Below are positions 1 to 9,580 of a stretch of 35,960 nt of DNA, piece by piece. The stretch is from Planctomycetota bacterium. GTDB lineage: Bacteria; Planctomycetota; Planctomycetia; Planctomycetales; Planctomycetaceae. Positions within the stretch are counted from its first letter, which is position 1; each line of letters starts with the position of its first letter. A program made the position numbers and the translations under genes. The stretch spans positions 1 through 35,960 of the forward strand of contig JAHZKX010000069.1 of assembly GCA_022600195.1 (NCBI GenBank), in the 5' to 3' direction. Under the pieces are notes generated by a model. The model saw nothing but the letters and a program-made list of their open reading frames with translations, did no database searches and was not told the origin of the DNA.

Positions 1-135
1 GGTGCAGGTTTGGCCGGTGCAGGTTTGGCCGGTGCAGGTTTGGCCGGTGCAGGTTTGGCCGGTGCAGGTTTGGCCGGTGCAGGTTTGGCCGGTGCAGGTT
101 TGGCCGGTGCAGGTTTGGCCGGTGCAGGTTTGGCC
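1..135 (+). repeat. Perfect 15-bp tandem repeat, nine copies
   Basis: The unit GGTGCAGGTTTGGCC is repeated nine times head to tail without a single mismatch, starting at the first base of the window, so the array may extend further left. The unit is a multiple of three and stays in frame, coding Gly-Ala-Gly-Leu-Ala each time. Identity at every third codon position points to recent slippage or gene conversion rather than old protein repeats kept by selection. Confidence 0.97.
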
Positions 136-213
136 TTATCTGCTGCCAAGCTGAGAGAGAATCCACTGAATAAGAAAGTCAGTGTGACTAAGCTGCTAAG
201 TAATGTTTGGTGA
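1..213 (+). CDS. C-terminal end of a pentapeptide-repeat-like protein (5' end outside window)
   Basis: Frame 1 is open from the window edge to TGA at 211-213. The visible part is nine GAGLA units, then a 25-residue tail ending in KLLSNVW. Read with a shifted phase the unit is A-G-L-A-G, which resembles the A(D/N)LXX pentapeptide repeat with Gly in place of Asp/Asn. Pentapeptide proteins form right-handed beta helices, but Gly at this site is unusual, so the family call is a guess. A TTG at 10 could serve as a start, but no ribosome site is visible and the frame continues to the edge, so this is treated as partial. It is convergent with the next gene. Function unknown. Confidence 0.5.
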   Translation, partial: GAGLAGAGLAGAGLAGAGLAGAGLAGAGLAGAGLAGAGLAGAGLALSAAKLRENPLNKKVSVTKLLSNVW

Positions 214-319
214 CGCCACATAATCAGAGACCTTTTTTCGTCAACAGAATTTGAGTTGATGAAAGTGATTTAAAGTTTGAATTCAATTAATCAGAAATAG
301 AGCGAACTACTTTTCAATA

Positions 320-2779
320 TTATTTCGAACCAGATTCCAGACGTTTCTTGGCATCCAGACGTAGTTGTTCAAGGCGTGTTAGACGTTTAGGAGGAGCTGC
401 TTTTTTAGGTACCGCTTTTTTCACGACAGCGGCAGGCTTAGGTTTGGCAGGCGCATCCTTCTTGGGTGGGACTGGCTTATCGATACGAAGTTCTGTTCGA
501 CCAGTTGTGTGCACAACAGTCTCACCATTCATGGGGATTTCCACCTGACAAAACAGGCTCTTGTGCCGTCCCTGTGGTGAAGTGGGGTCAGTTTTGACCT
601 TAAATACAAGCTCCTTACTCTCTTTGTTAAAGGAGACGTCAGTTGTTGTGACTTTGGGAGGCAATCCAACCAGTTTGATTTTTGCATTCCCTTCAAACGG
701 GTTCTTCATGCTGACTTTGCAGATGATTTCTGTTTCTTTTCCTTGCTCGACTGCCGTACGCGATAATGCAAGATCAACAAACGAGTCGGTGATTTCTAAT
801 GGTGCTAGCTGTGAAGAAACCCAGGCAGGACCACCTACATCAGCAGAACCAATCACAAATACTTTCCACTTTTTAATTTGTGCATTGGCATTGGCATTCA
901 AGGGATAAAAAACTTCGTTTTTTCCTTTGGGGATCGTGACTCTACTGGAAGCCCCCACTCCTGGTGGGCGGAAGGGGAACTGCAGAGTGATTGCTTTATC
1001 AAATCCTTTTTTTCGTGTGACAACAACCTTCAGTTGCATAGAGCCATTGCGTGTCAGAGGCGCTTTAGGTTCCACGATATCTAATTTGAAGGGGAGTTCA
1101 TCCACGACAGCGACTGGAATTTGAGCAACGTCTTTCATCCAGAGCAACTGATTATTACGAACTCGTACCAGATCAGCTCGGTTTTTGAACACACCATCAA
1201 TTTTTAGCTTCGGGTCGGCGTGCCGTCCTTTGAGTTCGATCAGTGTGCCTGATACTGGTGCATCAGCGGCTGCTTCAAAAACAACTGGCATTGTTGTTAA
1301 ATTGGCGGCCATTGGTTCGGCGACCATTTTAATTCCTTTAGGAATATTCTGAGAATCAAGAACGATTTCTCCACCGAAATTTTTCCGTACGACGCTGATC
1401 ACCGCAGCAAAGCGGTTTCCACGGGCAACGACAATGCGTTGTCGTTCCTGCGAGTAACGAGCATTTCGTGGAATACCCAGGTCCAATGAAGCAGAAACAG
1501 GCAACATTTCGACGCGGTAGACAAAATCGGCTCCACCTCGGGCGAGATGGTCTGTGATCGATAGATAATAGTCGCCATCTGCAGGAAATTTGTAACGAAA
1601 GTAACTGTCAGGGCCGCGGGAATCATCGTTTGCGGCAAGTCTTCCGAATTTCGCATTATAAAGGGCCATGACTGGATCAAGCGAAGAGCGAATGCGACGT
1701 GCGTAACATTCGATTTCCAGAGTCTGGCCTTTCTTTCCTTGAAATTTGAAATAGTCAATATCGCCGGCTGTTTCAATGATGCCGTTAAATGCGTTAGGAA
1801 GTGCGGCAGCTGAGGCTAGTTTGAATTCGTTGTTGGGTTCTTTTTCGAATGAGTTTCCATGGGGAAACAAGCGGAATACATTACCTGAAGGAGCACTTCC
1901 TCCTGCATCAGCAGCAAAGAGTCGGAATTCATCATCAGGTTTCGCAGGAAGCTGAAATTCCTGAGCAAGATTCGCGACCGTATTTCCTTTAAAGGTTACT
2001 TTTTGTTTTGAACCTAACTGGCCTCCTGCAGGATAAATGGCTGTGGGACGAGGATAGGTTCCGACATGCAGGCGATAAAAGGCCGCACCATTTCCACCGT
2101 ATGAACTGTCACGCACGAGAATGGTATATTTTCCATCTGCAGGAGCAATCACAGAAACAGCGGTATCATTTCTCAATAGGGGAAGATCGTCGATTGCTTT
2201 TAGTTCGAAACGTTTTTCGTCAAGAATCGCAACATAGGGGTCAAAGATGGTTGTTGCTAAACGAACGCCTTCAATTTCAGCTGAGATGCGTTGACCTTTT
2301 TTCGCTGTGACCACGAAATGGTCAACGTCTTCATTCGTAACAACGCCAGTGACTGTCTGGTTGAGTGTAATCGGCTGTGGTGTTTCAAATTCGCTATTAG
2401 GTTCTTTTTCTGCGACTTCTGGAAATTGTCCGACCCAGAACGTCTTATAATCGGAGACGCCACTTTTCGTTCGAACCTGGAAGGTATGTTCTCCAAGTGC
2501 ACAGTCTGGCAAAATCTTTACAATGGCGGTACAGACATTGACGTTTTTAGGATTGCCTTTGATTTCTTTGAATTCAAATCCTTTCTTATACGAAAAGATT
2601 TCCACAGCATCTGATAATCGGGCGCCATAGAACGTAAGAGCGACTTCCGTTCCGCGTTGTCCACCTCGTGGCCGAACAGAACTTAAAGTCGGGCTTGCCG
2701 CTTCGACGTAGTCCACGAGCAATAAGCTGAAAGCGATTGCAATAATTCCGGTGCAGACAGAGCTGTACTTCCGCAGCAT
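320..2779 (-). CDS. Secreted protein with two PPC (pre-peptidase C-terminal) domains
   Basis: An 819-residue exported protein. A signal peptide covers about residues 1-27, with likely cleavage after VEA. A TIG/IPT-like beta segment follows at about 30-118. Two PPC-type domains lie near 125-240 and 313-427, each opening with an EPN(S/N)EF motif and ending in a GxYxLxVxD-like strand. The remainder is beta-rich Ig-like sequence without a recognised catalytic site. The C-terminus from about 765 is rich in Lys, Pro and Ala. GTG at 2782 precedes ATG at 2779; ATG is preferred, with an AAGGGGGG ribosome site just upstream. Planctomycetes encode many such proteins next to DUF1501 genes, and this one lies 127 bases downstream of one. 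Role is probably extracellular binding; no substrate can be named. Confidence 0.85.
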   Translation of the reverse strand: MLRKYSSVCTGIIAIAFSLLLVDYVEAASPTLSSVRPRGGQRGTEVALTFYGARLSDAVEIFSYKKGFEFKEIKGNPKNVNVCTAIVKILPDCALGEHTFQVRTKSGVSDYKTFWVGQFPEVAEKEPNSEFETPQPITLNQTVTGVVTNEDVDHFVVTAKKGQRISAEIEGVRLATTIFDPYVAILDEKRFELKAIDDLPLLRNDTAVSVIAPADGKYTILVRDSSYGGNGAAFYRLHVGTYPRPTAIYPAGGQLGSKQKVTFKGNTVANLAQEFQLPAKPDDEFRLFAADAGGSAPSGNVFRLFPHGNSFEKEPNNEFKLASAAALPNAFNGIIETAGDIDYFKFQGKKGQTLEIECYARRIRSSLDPVMALYNAKFGRLAANDDSRGPDSYFRYKFPADGDYYLSITDHLARGGADFVYRVEMLPVSASLDLGIPRNARYSQERQRIVVARGNRFAAVISVVRKNFGGEIVLDSQNIPKGIKMVAEPMAANLTTMPVVFEAAADAPVSGTLIELKGRHADPKLKIDGVFKNRADLVRVRNNQLLWMKDVAQIPVAVVDELPFKLDIVEPKAPLTRNGSMQLKVVVTRKKGFDKAITLQFPFRPPGVGASSRVTIPKGKNEVFYPLNANANAQIKKWKVFVIGSADVGGPAWVSSQLAPLEITDSFVDLALSRTAVEQGKETEIICKVSMKNPFEGNAKIKLVGLPPKVTTTDVSFNKESKELVFKVKTDPTSPQGRHKSLFCQVEIPMNGETVVHTTGRTELRIDKPVPPKKDAPAKPKPAAVVKKAVPKKAAPPKRLTRLEQLRLDAKKRLESGSK

Positions 2780-2909
2780 CACGGTTCCCCCCCTTGGAAA
2801 GTAGATGTTCGAGTATCAGTATTTTTTATTTTGCTTGAATCGAAATGTTAACACGTGAGAAGATCTCGCGTGTTAACAAATCAATATCAATAAATATATT
2901 TTTCGTGGA

Positions 2910-4208
2910 TCAAACAAGAAGATCCTTGACGACTTTTCCACCATTAACAATTTCAATTGGACGGTCACCAGGTGCCATCAATTCTTTATCAGATACGATT
3001 CCCAGGCAATGGTAAATTGTAGTTGCCCAGTCCATGACATTAAGTGGGTTATCTTCAGGCTCACTCGCAATGGCATCGGAAGCACCGTAGATGTTTCCAC
3101 CTTTCACACCACCACCAGCCATGACAACACTGAAAACTTTCGGCCAGTGATCACGACCTGCAGTGGCATTGATTTTCGGAGTACGTCCGAATTCACTGCA
3201 GATACAGACCAATGTGCTCTTTAAAAGTCCACGCTGGCTCAGATCTGTAATTAAAGTTGAGAATGCCTGGTCAAATGCAGGCACATTATTTGTGATTCCG
3301 GTCTGAATCCGGTCGTGCATATCCCAACCACCATAGGTCATTGTGATAAAGCGGGCACCTGCTTCAACGAGTCTTCGTGAAAGCAGCATACGAGCACCGG
3401 CCTGATTTCGACCATAAGCGTCCCGAACCTTGGCATCTTCTTTATTCAGGTCGAATGCTTCCTGAGATGCTTTCGAAGAGACCATGTCATAGGCTTGTTT
3501 ATAGAACGTATCAACAGCGTCCAGCGAATCTGATTTTTCTTTGGAGACAAAGTGATCGTTGACTGCTCCCAGAAGAGAACGGCGACGGGTGAATCGTTTG
3601 GTGTCAACACCGCCAGGTAGATTCAGGTCACGAACTTTGAAGCCGTTGGAAGCAGGGTCTGATCCTACGCTGAACGGGGCAAATGAAGAACTAAGATATC
3701 CCGTACCGGCAAATTCGTTTGGTTGATTAGGGATGCATACATATTGTGGCATGCTGTTCTTGGGTCCGAATTCATGTGTGACCACACTTCCCATACTGGG
3801 GAACTTCAGTGCGGGACTTGGTCGATATCCGGTGAACATATTATGTGTTCCCCGTTCGTGAGCTGCTTCACCGTGTGACATTGAACGGCAGATGGTCAGC
3901 TTGTCCATAATCTGTGCCGTCTTGACCAGCTTTTCATTCAGGCGAACTCCCGAGATATTCGTGTCGATCGAATTCATGGGGCCTCTGTACTCAACCGGAG
4001 CATAAGGTTTAGGATCCCATGTTTCCTGATGTGCGGCCCCACCTGGCAGATAGATAAAGATGACTGACTTCGCAGTACCTTCTTTGCTCTCATAATGTTT
4101 GAGTTCTGCCTGTGCGCTCTTCATCTGAAGGAACTGAGGCAACGTCAGTCCAATTCCGCCTGCAAAGCCAACATGTAGAAAATCGCGACGCGATTGATTC
4201 AAGCTCAT
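2910..4208 (-). CDS. DUF1501 family protein, Tat-exported
   Basis: A 432-residue protein starting with a twin-arginine signal (SRRDFLHVGFAGGIGLTLP, about residues 6-24). The body has DUF1501 hallmarks: FIYLPGGAAHQETWDPKP near 50, a SMSHGEAAHERGTHNMFTGY stretch near 110, GWDMHD near 293, and SEFGRTPKIN followed by GRDHWP near 338-355. These resemble the alkaline-phosphatase/sulfatase fold, with His and Asp residues that could bind metal. Length is normal for the family. The start has GGAGA eight bases upstream. In planctomycetes DUF1501 proteins usually pair with a DUF1549/DUF1553 cytochrome-type gene; here the downstream partner is a PPC protein and no DUF1549 gene is in the window. Biochemical activity is not established. 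Confidence 0.93.
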   Translation of the reverse strand: MSLNQSRRDFLHVGFAGGIGLTLPQFLQMKSAQAELKHYESKEGTAKSVIFIYLPGGAAHQETWDPKPYAPVEYRGPMNSIDTNISGVRLNEKLVKTAQIMDKLTICRSMSHGEAAHERGTHNMFTGYRPSPALKFPSMGSVVTHEFGPKNSMPQYVCIPNQPNEFAGTGYLSSSFAPFSVGSDPASNGFKVRDLNLPGGVDTKRFTRRRSLLGAVNDHFVSKEKSDSLDAVDTFYKQAYDMVSSKASQEAFDLNKEDAKVRDAYGRNQAGARMLLSRRLVEAGARFITMTYGGWDMHDRIQTGITNNVPAFDQAFSTLITDLSQRGLLKSTLVCICSEFGRTPKINATAGRDHWPKVFSVVMAGGGVKGGNIYGASDAIASEPEDNPLNVMDWATTIYHCLGIVSDKELMAPGDRPIEIVNGGKVVKDLLV

Positions 4209-4632
4209 AATGAAATCTCCATTTTCGGTCGTGGGGATAATTGTGTTTGGTTGGTGGCTCTCATAGGCCAGAGGTTTAACACTTGCTATTTGCTTAGAGC
4301 AATACTTTTTCTTGGGTTGGAATATCGTCGATTAACTCAACGGATGGCTCTGAAACTCACTGGTAACTTCAGAGTTTAGTTTTAGATGATTCTGGTAATG
4401 TTTCTAATTGTATCACATTAATCCAGTTGGGGAAGGAATCTATTAAAATCACCTAAGAGCGTATTATGCCAAATGTGCCCTCAGTAATTCAAGGATAATC
4501 TGAAAATCATCCTGTCTCACCTTACACACAGAAGACTATACATCAAAGCCGATTTATGTGAGTTTGTCAAGGATTTCTTGTTTAAATCTATTAACTCACT
4601 AGAAATAGTAACATTGTTAAAACAGGATGTTT
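4209..4632. other. Intergenic stretch upstream of the DUF1501 gene
   Basis: AT-rich and without a convincing ORF on either strand. It should hold the promoter of the minus-strand DUF1501 gene and the 3' end of the CRTAC1 transcript. One imperfect hairpin is visible: CTCTGAA at 4348-4354 pairs with TTCAGAG at 4368-4374. No clear -35/-10 pair was found. Confidence 0.5.
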
Positions 4633-6549
4633 CTATTTTTCAACAAGCCCGTTTTGCTCTGAAATTTGATATAAACGGTTGGAATTGAGTTGATCCCAGG
4701 TCGAGACTGTTCCTGAAGGCCAGGTAATAGAAACTGCTTTAATGATACTTTCGTTCCCTAGTCCAAAGGTAACTGGCAGCTCAGTTTGTGACAGATAGCT
4801 GCGGGTAGGCATGACCAGCCGATTTTGAATGCCAGCTTGCGTTTCGATCTGAATTTGAGCACCCAATGCTTGCGGGCTGGAAACAGGGAAAAGCCCTTTA
4901 TCACTGTGATTGGGATTACTGGTGAGTTGGAAGCGAACCCAATGATGCCCCGTCTCCTGATCGTTTCGTAAGAGTCTGGGTTTATTTCCGGTTGTCATTA
5001 TCAACAGATCCAGATCACCATCACGATCAATATCACCGAAGCTGGCCCCGCGGCCGACCAGCGGTCTGGTAAAATCGGAACCAACCTCTGATTCTCCTAA
5101 GGACAAAAATTCAGTCGCATATTGCGAACCACAGTTCCAGAACAGTTGAGGCGATTGTCTGTAGTGCTGCCGTTCCTGAACGATGTTGATCTCTTCTTCA
5201 AGATGACCATTTGCGGAGAACAGATCAAGACGACCATCGAGGTCGGCATCAAAAAAGAATACTCCAAATGTGAGAGCCAGTCGAGTTTGTGGACCTAGTC
5301 CGTTCGAAACGGCTTCGTCAATAAATTGCATCTCTTTGCCGGGTGAGGTATAGAGGGCTGTCATTTCATTGGCAAAGTTGCCAATGGCGATGCCTAATGT
5401 TCCATTGTTGCGGAAGGGGGCAATATCAATGCCCATTGCACCCCGTGCATTGCCGTCCATGTCAAATGCGACTCCAGAAATAGCCGCCACTTCTGTGAAT
5501 GTTCCATTTTTTTGATTGTGAAATAGAAAGTTCTGTACTGTGTCGTTGGTGATAAAGATGTCAAGAAATCCATCTTGATCAAAATCGTAGAAATTCAAGC
5601 CCAGTGATTTTGCCAGTGGAACTCCCGTCGCGGATGTAAGAATTTTTAGCCCGGCTTGCTCAGAGATTTCGGTAAAGCGGCCATTGCCCTGGTTCTGGTA
5701 GAGCAGGGGAGGCACGCCATTAAAGTTTTGTGGGCGACCGTAAGCGCGGATGCCACCTTTCAGAGTAAAGTTCTGTGCACGGTCAAATTCGCGCGACCAT
5801 TCCACATAGTTACAGACTAACAGGTCCAGGTCCCCATCGCGGTCATAGTCAAACCAGCCACAACTGGTACTCCAAAGATTTTCGAAGCCACCCATTCCCG
5901 CTTGTGTAGTGACATCGATAAATCGATCACCTTCATTTTTGAACAAGCGGTTGGTACCCAATGCAGATATAAACAGATCAACGCGACCATCGTTATCATA
6001 GTCACCACAGGCAACTCCCATACCGTAGAGTGAAACATGAAGACCCATCTCGAGTGTGACATCTTTGAATTTGCCTGATCCATCATTCTGGTATAAAGCC
6101 AGAGAGGAAGCACGCTCTGTTTTCTGTGGCTGACTCCAGGGCCAGTCCTGCGCGCCAACCAGCAGCAGGTCCTGGTCACCGTCATTATCGTAATCGAAGA
6201 ATGCAGTTCCTCCCCCCATCGTTTCGGGAAGTAACTTTTCTCCCGCAGCACCGTTATTGTGAACAAAATCAATGCCAGCCGCTTTTGTGATATCAGTAAA
6301 GAGGATCTTGGGAAGAGCGATTTCTTCTACCACACGCTGTTTCGGCAGACTTAGTGGAGTTTCCTTGACAATTTCAGCAGGCTGGTTGAGCTGTGTGATT
6401 ACATAGATGGTTCCACCAACCATTGTAAAAACCACCATGACGGCCAAGGAATACCAGAAGGCACGACCGATGGATTCATCATTTTGCTCAGATTCCTCTT
6501 CCAGATTGTGCAGTTCTGAATCGAGTTCGTCATGATTCTGATTGGCCAT
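4633..6549 (-). CDS. CRTAC1-type membrane-anchored FG-GAP/VCBS repeat protein with ASPIC/UnbV domain
   Basis: A 638-residue protein. It has an acidic N-terminal tail of about 27 residues, one membrane segment near 29-52, then FG-GAP/VCBS repeats. At least six calcium-loop motifs of DxDxDG type are visible (DYDNDGDQD, DYDNDGRVD, DYDRDGDLD, DFDQDGFLD, DADLDGRLD, DIDRDGDLD). The last 80 residues carry an ASPIC/UnbV domain, including GLGNESIIKAVSITWPSG. It is presumably a beta propeller anchored by its N-terminus. AAGGA precedes the ATG by eight bases. It lies 66 bases downstream of the multiheme cytochrome/TPR gene on the same strand, so the two are probably cotranscribed and may act together at the membrane. 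CRTAC1 proteins in planctomycetes are common and largely uncharacterised. Confidence 0.92.
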   Translation of the reverse strand: MANQNHDELDSELHNLEEESEQNDESIGRAFWYSLAVMVVFTMVGGTIYVITQLNQPAEIVKETPLSLPKQRVVEEIALPKILFTDITKAAGIDFVHNNGAAGEKLLPETMGGGTAFFDYDNDGDQDLLLVGAQDWPWSQPQKTERASSLALYQNDGSGKFKDVTLEMGLHVSLYGMGVACGDYDNDGRVDLFISALGTNRLFKNEGDRFIDVTTQAGMGGFENLWSTSCGWFDYDRDGDLDLLVCNYVEWSREFDRAQNFTLKGGIRAYGRPQNFNGVPPLLYQNQGNGRFTEISEQAGLKILTSATGVPLAKSLGLNFYDFDQDGFLDIFITNDTVQNFLFHNQKNGTFTEVAAISGVAFDMDGNARGAMGIDIAPFRNNGTLGIAIGNFANEMTALYTSPGKEMQFIDEAVSNGLGPQTRLALTFGVFFFDADLDGRLDLFSANGHLEEEINIVQERQHYRQSPQLFWNCGSQYATEFLSLGESEVGSDFTRPLVGRGASFGDIDRDGDLDLLIMTTGNKPRLLRNDQETGHHWVRFQLTSNPNHSDKGLFPVSSPQALGAQIQIETQAGIQNRLVMPTRSYLSQTELPVTFGLGNESIIKAVSITWPSGTVSTWDQLNSNRLYQISEQNGLVEK

Positions 6550-6615
6550 GTGATGGTCCTTGTTATGTTTGATTCGAATTTCCTGCTCCCATTCAGAGAG
6601 GAATCGCGACTCTAT

Positions 6616-9429
6616 CTATGGTTTGATAGTTCTGTTGAGTGAATAAATCACAGGATGTTCAGCTGCATGATTGGCTGCCGGATATTTTTCGCGGGCTTTT
6701 CGCTCGGATAAACCTCTCGCCGTGTCATCAATTTTATACTTTTGATGCAGTTTGCGATGTTGTTGTGCGAGTTCGGCTTGTTCCAACTGGTCATAAATTA
6801 ATGAAAGGTTGTAGTGGCCCGTCACATTTTCCGGGTCTAAGGCTAACGTCTTTTGAAATTGTTCAACTGCCTGCTTTAAAATCTGGTTTCGCTGCTCTCG
6901 ATTTTCTTTCGTGCGATACCGTTTGGCTTGATCAAACAGATTTTGTCCCAGATCATTAATCACGACGTAATCTTTGCTGAAGTCAAATCCGCGGCTAATG
7001 CGTTCTTCCGTTTGATCTTCCAGAACACTACGGAAATTTCGTTCTGCCTCATCCAGATGCCCCAATTGCTGATTCACTTTGCCGCTCAGCCAGGCGAGAG
7101 TCCAGGCAGGGGCTGGGGGATCTGTAAATGCAGCCGCTTTTTTCAGAACATCAACGGCATCCAATAGTCGTCCTTCGCGGAAGTACACACGTGCCAGATT
7201 TAAGGAACCATCGTAACGACCCAGTTGATCGACGTGCTGAAATGCTTCCGCAGCCTGTCGCAATTCCGACTTGCCTTTCAGGAACAGTCCGATGCCATAA
7301 TCGTTCCAGCGTTCCCAGACTGGGATTTCTATCTTTTTGTTGGTGACTTTTGCAGTGACGCCTTCGACGGGAAACGTAATTGTATCGGTAGCGATTGTTG
7401 TAATCGGTAATGTGTTGATATAGGGGGAACCCTTTTTCTTCCCGGAGAGTTCCTGTCCTCTGGCTTCCAGCGAAGACGCGACAAACTTCATATAATGTGT
7501 ATCGAACTTTCGGTATTGCAGTTTCGCTTCAACGGTTACAGGGGCCTTCAAATCTTGAGGCAGGACCAACTCGTAATGAATGGTTTGTCCTGCACCCGGG
7601 GGAATCTGATTGTTATAGAGGGCTACAAATATATCTTGTGCGTTGCGACGTGCGATGCGATTACCGTTTCGATCAATCACAAAGGCATTGATGAAATGTG
7701 ACCACGGGTCCACGGTACCATCATTTTCCCGAGCTCCACTTCGGCCGATGATTCGGTCGCCACTTTTAACCGTAACATCTAACCAGATTTCATTTGAGTC
7801 GGCTGTCCCCTGTGTGAAATGATGGCCGACCTTTAATGTACGAAGCACAGTTTCCAACAGATATTTATTTCCCGGTTTCAATACAGGGACCTCAGGTCGT
7901 AAGGGCGCGACTAATTTACCATCAATGCTGCCTGCTTCTCTGATTCCAAAGAAATCGACGCGGAGATTGTCCTTCAGAAATTCCTGATGAGCGTCAACCG
8001 TCTTCTGGTCATTACGTAGCGCTGCTATGCCGGTGTTCGCTGACGGGAATAAATGATTGTGGACACTAAGCTCTTTGGCATTGTCAAAGTACTTGGCGCC
8101 AAAATCATCCGAAGTTTTTGCAGGCAGATGACATTTGTTGCAATTTTTTTCAGCATGAGGCGGGTAATAGAAGCTGCGCGCTCCGTGCCCCGAAACTCCA
8201 CTCAGTAAAAATGAGTCGTAATGATTTTGTGCGCGAAGAAACTTGTACTGATTGAGTTCTTCAGGTAAATGCACTTTATGACAGGAACCACAAAATTCTG
8301 TTGATTTATGTAAATCTTTTAAAAACGTTTTTTTGTGAAAAGCAGGTTTGGCTTTTACCAGCTGATTATTCACCCATTGCAAAAACGGGTTATCACTGTA
8401 AGCAAATGGATAATGAATGGGTTCTTCAATCGTGTAATCACTATTGCCTCGCACACTGTTGACATGCGTAATGGCGTGGCAGGAAGTGCAAGTGATTCCC
8501 GCCTGGGCGGTTGCGTGGTTGATGTCATCAAAACCAGGATCATCAAATGCGCCACTGAAGAAAGGGACAGGATCGTGACAACCAGCACAAAAACGGGATG
8601 CCTGTAGATTTCCATCGCGTTCGAAAGAAACTTTGCGTGTTTCTCTGACCGACGCCAGATAAGCAGGGTTATTAAAAGAGCTAAAATGATGCACGCTGTT
8701 TTTCCAGTCAGCGTGAGTGTCGGGATGACATTTCTGGCAGTAGGCGTCCATCATTAATGATTTTGCGGGAATAAAATCACCAGTCGCAGTGCGGGCTAAT
8801 GAAGGCGAAAAATATTTCTCACCGGAGGCAGGGCCAACCACATTCCAATTGCGAGGGTCAGCGGAATGAAACATGAGCATCCCCACGACCATCACCGTAA
8901 TCAAAGCCAGATAAGAAATTCCAACCTTCCAGCGAATTTTGGGACCTACCAGACGATGTAGACAGTAAAGCCAGACAGCAATGAGAGGAGAGAGAACGTG
9001 GCACCAGTAAGTAATGGAACGAGCCGTCGGATTTTTCAGGTCGAAGGAACCGATACGCAATAATAGAACTCCGGAAATCAACAGGAGGCAGGAAATAATA
9101 AACAGCGCATATCCAACACGTACTGCGCGGCGGTTGAGCCGATTCTTGGTGTTAGAAATATGAATGATGCCAAACAGGATAAACGGAGCCAGTAGTAACA
9201 GTCCCAGGATCAGATGCCCCAGAAACATATATTGATAAAACCAGTTTTCCAGCGTGTCCCCACTTAACCTGTCATAAACGGTAATGCTGACAAGATAGAT
9301 GGAATTGGCGCCCAGTAAGGCGACCAGAAACAAAACAAGATATAAAACCTTGCGCAATTTCGGACCGACTGCACGACGGACAGTGTGTCTTGGTTGAGAT
9401 TCCACTACAGAAGAATCAGAAGAGATCAT
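6616..9429 (-). CDS. Membrane multiheme cytochrome c with C-terminal TPR repeats
   Basis: A 937-residue protein in three parts. Residues 26-190 hold five hydrophobic segments, with His residues in or near segments 2 and 4 (GHLILG; YWCHVLSP and CLHRL) that could bind b-type heme. A periplasmic part carries five CXXCH heme c motifs: CQKCH 231, CAGCH 281, CTSCH 314, CGSCH 380 and CNKCH 430, plus extra His residues able to act as distal ligands. A beta-rich part follows, then TPR-like helices from about 700 to 915. The heme part resembles the cytochrome c554/NrfB-like multiheme group. It likely moves electrons between the quinone pool and a periplasmic acceptor; that is inference. The CRTAC1 gene follows 66 bases downstream. 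AGGA lies about 11 bases before the ATG. Confidence 0.9.
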   Translation of the reverse strand: MISSDSSVVESQPRHTVRRAVGPKLRKVLYLVLFLVALLGANSIYLVSITVYDRLSGDTLENWFYQYMFLGHLILGLLLLAPFILFGIIHISNTKNRLNRRAVRVGYALFIISCLLLISGVLLLRIGSFDLKNPTARSITYWCHVLSPLIAVWLYCLHRLVGPKIRWKVGISYLALITVMVVGMLMFHSADPRNWNVVGPASGEKYFSPSLARTATGDFIPAKSLMMDAYCQKCHPDTHADWKNSVHHFSSFNNPAYLASVRETRKVSFERDGNLQASRFCAGCHDPVPFFSGAFDDPGFDDINHATAQAGITCTSCHAITHVNSVRGNSDYTIEEPIHYPFAYSDNPFLQWVNNQLVKAKPAFHKKTFLKDLHKSTEFCGSCHKVHLPEELNQYKFLRAQNHYDSFLLSGVSGHGARSFYYPPHAEKNCNKCHLPAKTSDDFGAKYFDNAKELSVHNHLFPSANTGIAALRNDQKTVDAHQEFLKDNLRVDFFGIREAGSIDGKLVAPLRPEVPVLKPGNKYLLETVLRTLKVGHHFTQGTADSNEIWLDVTVKSGDRIIGRSGARENDGTVDPWSHFINAFVIDRNGNRIARRNAQDIFVALYNNQIPPGAGQTIHYELVLPQDLKAPVTVEAKLQYRKFDTHYMKFVASSLEARGQELSGKKKGSPYINTLPITTIATDTITFPVEGVTAKVTNKKIEIPVWERWNDYGIGLFLKGKSELRQAAEAFQHVDQLGRYDGSLNLARVYFREGRLLDAVDVLKKAAAFTDPPAPAWTLAWLSGKVNQQLGHLDEAERNFRSVLEDQTEERISRGFDFSKDYVVINDLGQNLFDQAKRYRTKENREQRNQILKQAVEQFQKTLALDPENVTGHYNLSLIYDQLEQAELAQQHRKLHQKYKIDDTARGLSERKAREKYPAANHAAEHPVIYSLNRTIKP

Positions 9430-9580
9430 AACGGTGATAGATCCTGCAAAAAAATGGCTGCATGCAAAACCGGTATTATCATCTACTAATCGAATTGCGC
9501 ACGCGCAATCAAAATCAGATTGGTAGTATGATAAACAGTTTCATGAGACGACTGAGGCAACGTTGCTAAAATAAGAACGT

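Noticed and set aside
1-135. CRISPR array
   Set aside because: The units are contiguous 15-mers with no spacers and stay in one coding frame.
1399-1776. 125-codon minus-strand frame inside the PPC protein gene
   Set aside because: Shadow in another frame of a long gene with signal peptide and recognised domains.
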